Part shown: piece by piece, positions 40,401-52,400 of the stretch
How the letters are laid out: every line of letters begins with the position of its first letter
How positions within the stretch are numbered: the stretch's first letter is position 1
Assembly (NCBI GenBank): GCA_013397845.1
Contig: VZTG01000387.1
Coordinates: 54,448-118,447, forward strand
Length of the DNA: 64,000 nucleotides
Origin: Melanocharis versteri
Lineage: Eukaryota > Chordata > Aves > Passeriformes > Melanocharitidae
Direction of reading: 5' to 3'
Program-made: the position numbers and the translations under genes
Notes under the pieces: model-generated
The model's input: only the letters and a program-made list of their open reading frames with translations
Databases searched by the model: none
Told to the model about the DNA's origin: nothing

Positions 40401-43400
40401 TGTGATCCAGTGGGAGACCTGAATGGAGACAGAGGGCCCCTGCTTCCACAAACAGAGAGAGAGGGCCCTTGCTTCCAACTAGAACAGCCTATCCTCAAAG
40501 GACCGCACCCTGTGGATGAGTGACCCACACCACAGCAATTTTAGAAAGATTGTTTGCCCGTGGGAGGGACTCATGTTGCACAGCAGTTTTGGCAGGACTG
40601 CTGCTCCTAAGATTGGAGCCACGCTGGAGAAGTTCACGGAGAACTGTCTCCCATGGGAGGGACACAGCATAGCAGAGAAAAGACTCCCCTCCCTGAGTGA
40701 ACAGAAAAAAGATCTCGGGTGACAAACTAACCAAAACCCTGTCTCCCTGCCCTGTCTCCCTGCACTGTTGGTGGTAAAGAGGGAGGGGCTGGGGGGGAAA
40801 AAAGGTGTTTTAAAGGCTTATTTTACTTCTCATTATCCTTCACTGATTCCGTTAATAATAAATTTACCTTATACCTTTATATTTGAACCTATTTTGCCCT
40901 TAGAGTGTTTTCTCCCAATCCTTATCTCAACTCATGCACCCTTCATTAATTTTCTTTCCCAACTGTAACAAGAGAGAGTGAGAAAATGGCTTTCGTAAGT
41001 GCCTGGCATCTGGCCAATGTCAAACCACGACACTCTGACAGCTCATAACCCGCTACGTATTTAGTTAACTTACAGGCAGAGCTCTCTACTGAGTCCTGTA
41101 ATTACACTACTTAAAGCTTTCCAATATATACCCGTGTTTTTATCTGCATTTTTCATTTTTTTCAACCATCTATTCAGTATGACTTTAAGAACTAACTGTC
41201 TAATTAACTCAGGAGCAGGGAAGTTAGGGAAAGGGGTATTAAAAATCACTAAAAAATTATTCCCCTCTGTCGGCAAACAGGCAAGAAACAACCTGCTAGT
41301 CAGCCAAAATTAAATAGTATTACCACACGGGATTCTTGTGCTTCGTGATTTGTCCTAAAACCCACCCTGAATTATCTTAATAGCTTCAGAAACACTAAAG
41401 ACATCTGGTGCTATACTGTCTAATATATCACTAGCACCACATCAGCACTAGGCTCATATCGTGATCAATAAAACTAGACAAGCAGAGAATCAGCTGAGAT
41501 GAAGCATACCGTAAACAGAAGATGCAAAGATGTAGATCATTCTTTAACCTTCTCTAATCCTAAGAATGCCATCATACCACACTTGAAGCTTGCTATAGAA
41601 ATCCTACTAAGATCTTCCAACATTTTGTTTCAAACATACTCTGGGAGAAGTGGCTGATACACCCCAAGGCTGTGCTGCCATTTAGCAGGACCTTGATAGG
41701 CTGGAGAATTGGGCACAGAGGAACCTAATGAAGTTCAACAGAAGGACTACACCTGGAAAAGAATAACCCCAAGTATCAGTACAGCTTGGGGGCTGACCTA
41801 CTAGAGAGCAGCTCTGCAGAGAAGGACCTTGGAGTCTTGGTGGAGTCGCAAGTTGACCATAAGCCAGCAGTGCCCTTGGAGCTAGGAGGGCCAGTGGTAT
41901 CCTGGTGTACCTCAGGAAGATTGTGCCCAGCAGGTTGAGGCAGGTGATCCTCCCCCTCTACTAAGCCCTAATAAGACAACATCTGTAGTGCTGTGTTGAG
42001 TTCTGTGCTCTTCAGTACAAGAAAGATTAGGAGCTACTGGAGAGGATCCAGCAGAGGGCCACAAAGATAATTACAGGTCTGGAATATCTTTCTCACAAGG
42101 AGAAATTGCAGGAGCTGGGCCTGTTTAGTCCAAAGAAGAGAAGACAGAGAAGGGATCTAATCAATACATACAAATATCTCAAAGAAGGTTGTCAAGAGGA
42201 TGGTGCCAGGCTCTTTTCAGTGGTGCCCAGTGACAGGACAAGGAGTAATGGCCATAAACTAAACCACAGAAAGTTCCACCTCAACATGAGGAAGAACTTC
42301 TTTACACTTAGGGTAGCAGAACACTGAAACAGGCTTCCCAGGGAGGTTATAGAGTGTCCCTCTCTGGAGACATTCAAAAACTACCTGGACACATTCCTTT
42401 CCTGTGTAACCTGCTCTAGGTGACCCTGCCTTGGAATGGGGTTGTACTACATGATCTTCAGAGGTTCCTTCCAATCCTAGCAATTCTATGATACTCCAGG
42501 GTAAATCATCTCCCTAGCCCATACTGACCTTAATCTCAAGCACCAAATTTATAGGCTGAATGCTGTTGAGGACTAGAACTAGTACAGGTAGGTCAGTGTA
42601 CAGTTGCACTGCAAGCTACAGGTTGTGCCCTGGGTGGGGGGAAATGGCTGAAACTCCCAGTGATGAGCCCTTTGCCCAATAAAAGGCACAGACTTACCAT
42701 GCTGGGTGGACAGTGGCCAGTCACCCAGAGACTCTGTAGAACCCAATGAACAGTGAGAAGACCCCAGATCAAATATCACCATTAAAACAGGCGCACAGAA
42801 TGAAAGCCAGGCATTCCTTTTTTCAGGTCCCTACCAGGAGACACCCAACTCCATCCGTCATTATACTGCTGCACCATGACAAAAATTCTTAAAGCAAGCA
42901 GAGTCTAGGACTCTGCTATGCGAAATCTTGGGTCAAGGCAGTGAGGGAAACTTGTCTGACATGTGAGTGTTGTGAAACTTGTCTCTGTGTGAGTGTGTGG
43001 GGAGTCAGGTGGCGCATCCGTCAGCTCACTGGAGCTGCTCGTGGTGAAGGGGCTTCAGTCCCAGCAGCAAAAGCCTGGGGTGCTGTGAGTGCGACTGCCA
43101 GAGTGGCTCCTGGGTGGTCAAACTGGAAAGTTTCCTTAACAGGCTGTGAGATTGCTGATCTTTTGTCACAATATTTAACTCTTATTCTGTTTTGCGACAA
43201 ATAAAATCCTACTGAGCAACAAACGTTTCTATCTTGGATAGAAAGTTGCAAATGAGGTAAACTGGTTGCTGAAGCCAAACGCCAGATGACGTTACCTTCA
43301 GTATTATCGAAGGACACATAAAGTTACTGGTTAAATTACCTTTGTATTTTCAACCTTCTGAACAGTTTTTGTAGCCCTCAAGTTTGGCCTAAGCCAAGCA

Positions 43401-46400
43401 GCCTTACTTGATCTTTAAAGACTTTTTGAACTCCAGAAACAACTGTGTTCTTATTATTCTTATTATTCCTCCTCTCCCTGAAGAATTACCATGCTCAAAT
43501 CTTCTTTTGCAAGGATTCTGATGAGTGGGGTGCAAAGGCCAAAGTACATGAAATTCCTATATCAAAGAGCTTCCTTAATACGCTGTGAAAGAAAACCCAA
43601 AATTTAACAGGGATAAGAGTTTGACCCAAGTCTCATTGCTCTGGAGATGGCAGTAGCTGAATATTATACATGTTATATGCATATAATATGTTTGATTGCC
43701 AAAGGTAATCTTTATTCCCTTCCAAAAAAGAAAATAATCAGTAGTTCCAAATTTTGTATTAATCTGTTATCAAGCAAATTTGAAAATTCATACATCTTGT
43801 TAGCAAAGTGCATCACGGCATATGTGTATTTGTAGTATATTAACACTTAAAAATTTCTATAATTGTACATAAGCAGTTTTGCTGTTATATACCAGCACAG
43901 CAAGACAGAGGGAAGAGGATGAGACTACAAAACCTGCCTAAGAGAAAAGCCACTATTTCCTCATCTACTTCAAGTAGCTAGAAGATGTCAGCTATCAGCT
44001 GAAAGTTTAGTTTCGACTCTTACTTAAAAAGAACTCATTCCCTAGAGTAAAATAAATAAATAAATTTAGTTATTTGTCCAAGGTGGTGAATGTCAGGGAA
44101 AAAAGTTGTGAATAATTCTGTAATTTTCTTATTTACAAAGTATTTATTTATTAAAAAGCTTTGTGCAATTTGCAACATAATCTTTTATGCCTCATCCCTA
44201 CTGTGGTAAGAGAATAGAAAAAACTGAAGAACTAAAATTTCAAGGGCTTCTCTCTGCAATTAAAAAAGCCTCAGAATCTAGGAGAGCAGAACTGCACTTT
44301 CAGAAAGAGGTAGTACAGAAATCAAATACAAGGTCTTTTCTGGTTTGCTTTTCATTTTGATGAGCAATCTAAGCATGTTGGTGTATGTATCAGGAGTTGT
44401 AAAATACAAGTTTAGATTCAAACTAACTTATGTAGCCTCCAAAATTTAGTCTCAAATATCAGAAAGGAAAAAAATACAGATATATCTGAACCACTACCAT
44501 CTTTGCATGGCAACACCGATTTGGAAGTACTTCAAATTAAGTATAGGCATACAGAAAAGATGCAGGAATTACAAAGGTACTGAAGGAATATTATTTCAGC
44601 TTTACTTGTCGTGTTTTATTAATAGCCAATGCTAGAGAAACATTTCAACTAATTTAATAAGACAGTCATTATATACCACAAAAGTGAGACCAAAAAGTAC
44701 CTGGGCTAAGTATTTTTAGGTCTAAGAGCGATATATATTGTGCTCTGCTGTTACTTCCATAACACTCATGAGGATGTCAGTGACATTTGGATCTGCATGA
44801 CTGGTAGGTCATCCACAGCAATCTATCAGCTGTTCGCTGTCAGCTGATAGCGAACTAGCACCAGCTTTGCTATCTTCTGCAGCTGGGCCTTGTATACTTG
44901 TAAACAAGTATATTGTAGAACAAAAAAACCATTTTTAACTTCCAGGAACTACAGTGAATACGATCGATGCATTCCACCTCAAACTGTTCAAAAGTCGATG
45001 TGGTAACAGTTTGAAAGCCTAACACTGTTCTTCCCTAGGAAAGACAGGACTCACTAAGTAAGCATATTTTAATAGTCTAGGGCTGTTTCAAACAGCAGCA
45101 TACCAACTCAGAAAGCATTGGATATGCAAATTGCCTGATGAAGTTCTCTGGAAGTAATTTTACCTCACAATGCGGTCATATTTTATGAGCTACTTGCAAT
45201 AAGAGAATACAGAACTAGTCAGCTGTCTGCTTTTTCCTATACATGAAAAATTTTTGAGGTTTTCTGTAACACTGCTACTGGAGATCCACATATCCAATAA
45301 AATACAAGCTGAAGAGGAAAGCTGGCATGAAAAAGAAACTTACCTGGTATTCCATAAATGGAGCAAGTTGTAGGTTTATTTTAAATTGATAACATCTTGG
45401 AATGTTGAAATATTAAAATATTTTTAAAATCTTACCATTGTAGAATATAAAGCAAGAATGTTTGCACATATGTTTTATTATAATTATTTGATCAGACTAT
45501 TGTTGTCATTTACAACTGTAATTAATTCTGAAATTGTTTTTATTATAAAAATATTCTGAGAATAAACCAAAGATTTCATGCGTAATACTTGCAATTTTGA
45601 TACCACAGAAGTAAAAATACAAAAAGCTGATCTGTTTAAAGACATACTAAAACATAGCTCACAGAGGAGGACACAAAACATATAAAACAATGATGAAACA
45701 CTGTCCTAGGTTAAAAATAGGTTTATTCTATCACCATCTCCACAACCATTGAAACAGCTGTTAAACTGTTAAAACACTGTTATCTCCTGCTATCTGGGGG
45801 CCCATTATCTCTGCTAATGGGCCATTAAGAACTCACCACATGACTCATGAGTCATCTCAATCCCATTGTAAGAGGCTCCACCCAGGGGGGAGGAGCCAAG
45901 CATTCCCACCTGAATATAAGGTGGACTCTGAGACACACCAGCTAGCTCCTGCTCCTGGATATCCAGAGGACAAGAGCTTTCACTGGGCCATCTTTCTACC
46001 CGATCAGCGCTTCAGAGAGCCATTTTCATCCGGACTGCTACCAACCACCCTGAACAGGGTGCCAGGTTGTATTCCTGACTCTGTCAGTGGGTACTGTTGT
46101 TATTTATATTAATAAAGAACTGTTATTCTTTTTCTCATATCATTGCCTAAAAGCTCCTCAATTTCAGAATTATACTCCTGTCTTTTCAAACCAAGACAAA
46201 CACTAATTCTGCTTAGCTTTCTGTACTAAAAAGGGTTAGCAATTATTCATGTACTGCAAAAATGTTTCAGCATACCAACCAAATATTTTCAGTGTATTAA
46301 ATGTTGTCCAACAGTTCACTGTACTGCCACTGCCATTGACACCTGCACATAAAACAACTGCCTGGTCAAATGAGAACACCGCAAAAAAATGCCCTCCAAA

Positions 46401-49400
46401 AAACATAATGCGTCCATATAATCAGGGCATGTATTTTCAGCGACAATATGCAATATCTGCATCTTATTTAAGCATAGTATACTGCTGCTGAACTGAATTT
46501 TAAGAAAATCTAATCCAACAAACAGATTTCAAAGATGATTTGCTTTTCATCGTACTGCCAACATTTATGAGAAATTTTTGGAGAAATTAAATTTCTTGTT
46601 TCAATCATTTAAACTTAATTTTTCATAAATTTTTCCATTTGATGTAAAACCAGTCCTTACAAAAAAAAAAAAAAAGAAGAAGTTTTCATCCCCTTAGAAC
46701 TTCACTACTTCCTGAATTTCCAATTAAAGGATGTGTTTCACAAGTAAAATTGTTATGGCAGCTCCCCTAAGACCAAGGATAACTGTAAATTTGAGGGTAC
46801 TTGAATACCTCTGTTTCCACTCTCAATCTTATTTCTCCTTCTGCCTCTCTGGTCATTCCAGTCTAACCAGTCTATTTAGAGATTAATGTTCTTCCAATGT
46901 AATTTGGCATGCGCTATGGGGAATCCTTTGCTTCTCCTGTTTGTCTGGAACAGCACTCTGAAAATGGAGTTTGTTGGAGACAACACATATCTAATGAAGT
47001 AAATGTAGTTCTCAATAGAAATCATGAACACTACAGAAAGCATTGATACATACAGGTGAAATGTCTGTAGCACCCAACAAAATTCCAAAATATATTTATT
47101 TTTTAAATGTGTCACCCAAATTGTGAAAACAACTATTATTTTTTTACTTAGTCAATTGATTAAATTGAAAAAGAAGCTAAGCCTTCACACTCGCATACCT
47201 TTCTCAAATTCAGAATAAAAGCAAGCATCTTCAAAAATCAGCACAAGTTAAGGAAAAGCATTCTGCCTTTGTATCAACCAATACGCATTTGAGCAGAGAA
47301 ACAGTTGGCATTAGTACAATAAAAGGGTGAGGAGTGTTACCAGTGAATGTTTTCCTTTATTTCTCACTGAAAAAGGAAGGAAGATTCCCTCCATTTGCTG
47401 AGGCAGCACCAAGTCAATGACAGACAAAAACCAGTGATTCAGTTGCACAGAGGAACATCACTCATGGCTTCAATACTTCATATTCTCCCAAGTTTTGCTG
47501 CTTAATAAGTTGGAAAACCTTGGCCAAATCAGTTCTTTAACATCCTGCACATTATACAATAAATTAACAAAAAAAAGGGGAATCAACTCTCAGTGCCAAC
47601 TAACTCCTTCTAGGCCACAGTAGTAGTTCTCATGTGGCAATATGCTACTTCTATACCCTGCATTAAGAACAGAAAACTCTCATTACTGAAAAACATAGTA
47701 ATTTATCCCGGGTGACACTGCTTGCTAACATTCTGGAGCACCAGTTACCAGAAAATCTTTTACCAAGGAGAGAGGTAATTCATTACAGGCATATATATAT
47801 ATATATATATATCTATATCTATATCACAGTAGAGAAAATAAGCATTAGAAAATACCAAAATACAAAACAAAATCATGAGGTACTCTCCCTTTAATTTCTA
47901 TTATTGCAGGAAGCAAACTGCCAAGCTGTAATCACCGACAGCATTCATAATGAAATCTATTACAAATTTCAGGTATAGCTGATTATCTCCTAAAGAAAAC
48001 ATGGTGTTAAAAATGAAAGTGGATTGTTCCACTGCAAGAAAATACATCATTTTTTGTGGCAAAACAAAGCAACTGGATTTTCTGACTAGGGCACAACATT
48101 TCCTCTGAAAAAGTTCACAGAACCACAGAAGCATCCTGCTTTATGCTATGTCCATGCTCACTAAGTCAGGGAAATCTTTGTTTATATTTGTTTCCTTTTT
48201 TTTAATCATGCCACTTCAAAAGAGCTGTAGTACTCAATATGTAACAAAGTAAGTGCAGATGATCTTCTTTGTTCTTTGTTTGCTTTATTATGCAAGCCAA
48301 GGTTACCCATCATCCTGATAATGATTTTAATGATATTTTATGACTGATAATTTAGACTCAGTTTGGTTTGTAGTTCAGTTCTTTGAGGGGGGGTGAGGGG
48401 AGCTGGGTTGTTTTTAAGTTTGGGGGCAGGAGAGAGAGGAAGTGGGGTGGGGGAAATAACTTTGAGTTTGATACTTATTACTAGTATGATTAGAAACAAT
48501 CACAAATGCTCTGTTTAAACGTTTTAGATCATCCACCTCAAACGACCTGGATTCACCTAGCTTTTCAACCAAAAGTGGGACAAAAACTAAGTTTGTCTCT
48601 CTGAATGTATCTTCTGTCCCACTACCTCACTGAGTTCAGTTCAGGAGTAAGATTTTTAAGACCTGAAGACTTAAAACGTTTCCTAATATGGGGGTTAATC
48701 ACTACAGCTTAAAGATCTGTTTTATTAATATTAAACACCTCAGTATTGAACCTAAAAAATAGACTATTCATATCTATAAATGCACAGAAAATAGTGAGAT
48801 TGAGAAATAAAAAAAAATGCAATGAAGGACATTAAGTCACATTTTTTTAAGCTGAAAAACAGAGAAAAACAGTTCTCAACTGACCTCTTTGCCCCCATCA
48901 TTCTGATCTGTAAATGAAGTTGTCTTGAATCTGTTGCCAGTTGATGGAGGGGATTTGGAAGGGACCTGCAGAGAGACCACGTATATCAACAAGTAATACT
49001 ATTAACTCCAGAACTAATTATTCTGTATCATAATTTAATTCACTAATTACTAACTATATCATCTCAGTAAAACCTAGTCTAGATCTCCTTAAAGAAAACA
49101 ACCGTCTGTGACAAGTTCCACCTTACTACAAAGTCTCCAGAGCAGAATATGTCATGAATCAGCCACAAGAACATGCAACAAAATGGGTTATTTTGATTAT
49201 TTCTGACTATGGTCCTCTTAGACCATATTTTAAAAACAAGCCTCCTAATATTTTAGGAACATATTACAGTTGCTTAAGATTTAAAAGTTTTGTGATTTGA
49301 CAGGGATTCAAGTGGAATAGAATCTGATCAAGAACTTAGAAAATCAACAACAAAAAAATGACACAAAGAAAATTTATAAGCATTAAATTTATAACATTTA

Positions 49401-52400
49401 AAAAATTGAACCTAAACAATGAAAAAGGGCAGAAAAAATTGCTATATTTTCTGATGCCAATATGTACTTCTTGTTCCTATCAGAACTAAACATCTATTCA
49501 CAGAAATGGTACAACTTCATGCAAACTGAGGTTCTAAAAAGTCACACCAACTCAAACAAACTACCTTGCCAGCCTCATAATTCAAACTTCAAATATAAAA
49601 TTTCAATGTAAATGTAATGAGTAGTTAAGTATCAACAAGCATATCTATACAAAAGAAAGTAATTAGCAAGATCCCTCATTAGGTATTGCAAGACGCTGGA
49701 TGGATTGTGGGCTCAAAACATTTCAGGCATGTGGGGAGGGGAAGGGGAAGGTCAGGCCTTGCTTTGATGAGGTGATGCCCTGCTCCACACACCCCATCCC
49801 TCCAGACCTGTATCTCAGTCCTGCAGTGGCTGCCAATACCTGGCACATCAGAGGAAATGTGCCACACTCTGCCCCTGGAGCCCCAGTCCGGGCCCAGAGT
49901 GGTCAGATGACCAGAAGTTCTACCTGGGGGAAGGGCCCAGGGGTACTTAAACCAGGATATAAGGCAAGCACATGCATGTCTTGACCCTACCTCCTCTTGA
50001 AATTTCTATCAGCTGAACACTGCTGGAACCAGGAGTGGTAGCTATATTCCTTTTCTATATCAAAATTATTCTAAAATCAGTCATAGTTACAGGTCTGATG
50101 AGGTAGACCAATGTCCCAACCTGAAAATATTACTCAAAAGTCAAACAGCTTACCTAGTACCAAATAGCTATTCATCATAAAAGCTTTATGTACTGCTGAA
50201 AACAATCATACTAAACTATTCACAGGGTTTGTAAAAGAAACGATCTGTTCATGCTGACAGCCTACTCTCCTTTTATTCCTACTCTCAATCTAATGCCAGG
50301 ATTTTAAAGAAGATTATTTGGAAATCAATTTCCTTCTGTTTGATGAGGGCCAGAAACATTCATGGACACTTCAGCATTGTTAAGAAGCAGTACAAACATA
50401 TTTCCTTACCCTGCCCTTGATGGTTCTACAGCTCTCACTGCTGTATTCAGACTTCTTGTCAATTTACAGTCATTTCAATGGCACTAAGCTCTGCAGCACA
50501 AATATTAATTGATCTTATGCAAAAACAGAAAGAGCTGAAACAGGATAGTATAGTTAAATTGGAAAGGATCAACTACCTAACCAGCTCAGGGCTGACTAAA
50601 AGTTATAGCATGACTTTAAGGGCACTGTCCAAACGCCTCTTCAGGACTGACAGGCATGGGTGGAGAAGGCATCAACCATCTCTCCAGGAAGCCTATTCCA
50701 GGTTTTGGCCACCCTCTGGGTAAAAAAGTATTTCCTCATGTCAAGTCCAAACCTCCCCTAACAGACAGAGTTTGAGTTACTCCTGCATATTCTGGCACTG
50801 TGTACCAGGGAGAAGAGCTCAGCACCTCCGTCTCTACTTCTCCTTCTCAGGAAGCTGTAGGGAGCAGTGAGGTCACACCTCAGCCTCCTCCTGTCCAGAC
50901 CTGACAAACCCAGTGCCCTCAGCTGCTCCCCAGAGCACATTCCTGCCAGCCCCTTCCCCTGCTTTGGTGTCCTTCTCAGGACACGTTCAAGTACCTTCAC
51001 ATCCTTTTTAAATGATGGGCCCAGAACTGCACACAGTACTTGAGGTGAGGCTGCACCAGTGCTGAATTCAGCAGGATAATCTTCTCTCTTGGCTGGCTGG
51101 TGATGCTGTGTTTGATGCACCTCAGGATGACGTTTGCCCCCTTGGCTGCCAGGGCACACACACTGCTGATCTCATTGAGCTTCCTGCCAACCAGCACTCC
51201 CAAACCCCTTTCTGCAGGGCTGCTGTCCAGCCACTCCTCTCCCAGTTCAGACTCATGTCTGGGGTTACTCCATCCCAGGGGCAGAATCCAGTATTTGGTT
51301 GGTCTTGCTCAGCTTCATGTCATTGGTGACTGCTCCAATCAATCCAGATCCCTCTGCAAGGCAAAGCCTCTTGTCCCATGGGAAAGTCAGCAGCACTTCC
51401 CAGTTTGGTATCATCACCAAACTCTCCATGCATTCAACTGTAGCCTCCAGATCACTGATAAAGAGACCGAACAGAGCTGCCTCTGGAATTGAGCCCAGAG
51501 GAACACCACTGGTAACTGGTCATCAGCCAGTTTTGCTGCAACAATTTGAGCCCTGCTCTTCAACCAATTCTTCACCCAGTGCATTGCATACCTGCTCATC
51601 CCACTGTTAGACAACTTGTCTGGAAGAATGCAGGGAAGAACAGTACCAAAAGCCTTTATAAAACCCAGAAAAACAACATCCAGCACCTTCCCTTCATCTA
51701 CCAGGCAGGTGAACTTACTGCAGAAGGTGTTTTAAACAGGACTTTCCCTTTGTGAACCCACGCTGACTGTGTCTAATGATTGCACTGTTCTTTAAATGTC
51801 TTTCAACAGCATCCAGTATAATCTTAATAATTTTTCCAGGTCCTGAGGTCAACTCTGTAGTTTCCTGGGTATTCCCTCATGCCCTTCTTGTAACCTGGAA
51901 TAACGTTGGCTAGCTCCCAGTCAGCAGGGACCTCCCCAGATTCCCAGGATGATTGAGAGGGGTCCTACCGTAACATCTGCTAGCTCCTTTAGTACCCTGG
52001 GTTGAATCCCATAGGCCCCATGAATTTATGAACAATCATTCAACTGACACAACTTGTACCTTAAAATTTCAGTGTTCACAAATGAAAAGCCAGTGCTCCT
52101 GAAGTCATGGTCCTCTGACTCAGGACCAGGCAGCCCAGGGTCTGTCCGTACTATTAAAGACTGAGGCAAAGAAAGTACTGACTGTCTCTTTCATCCCTAT
52201 TTGTCAGGTGACAATCTTGGACAAGTATCAGTCCAAGACACCTGTAATTGTAATAGCGCTTTTTTCTTCCCTGTCAGCAGTTAGAAATGTAAATGCAATA
52301 GCACTTTTTTACTCCCTGTCAGAAGTCAGAAAGAGATGTGTTCCTCAGACTGTGAGGGGCAGGTATTCTCAATCTGACAGATGACACCAGTTAGCTAACC

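Larger units (their letters stand above)
38706..41037 (+). mobile_element. Avian LTR element with 5-bp TSD, contains assembly joins
   Basis: The LTR is 38711-41032, flanked by the direct repeat CTCTG (38706-38710 and 41033-41037), a 5-bp duplication as in ERVL-type elements. The right end CAAACCACGACA is an imperfect inverted match to the start TGTGTTGATTTGG. A TATA-like CATATTTAAG occurs at about 38885. AATAAA occurs at 40027-40032 and again at 40857-40862 because of an internal 673-bp duplication with single N bases; removing one 830-bp unit would give an LTR of about 1.49 kb. Open frames in it, duplicated word for word, are not genes. Confidence 0.85.
33377..48884 (-). other. GOLGA4: GOLGA4 intron 2, 15.5-kb transposon-rich
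   Basis: The largest intron of the window. In order it holds a compound microsatellite (34731), a solo LTR (35908), a long CR1 (36730), a 2.3-kb LTR with assembly joins (38711), another CR1 (41640), an unassigned GC-richer stretch at about 42590-43230 with an AATAAA near 43199, two hairpin-forming palindromes (44823-44912), an ERVL-like solo LTR (45702), an AT repeat (47791) and a G-rich tract (48387). The gaps between them (33377-34730, 34914-35901, 43231-45696, 46204-48884) are AT-rich with no family recognised. Confidence 0.8.
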
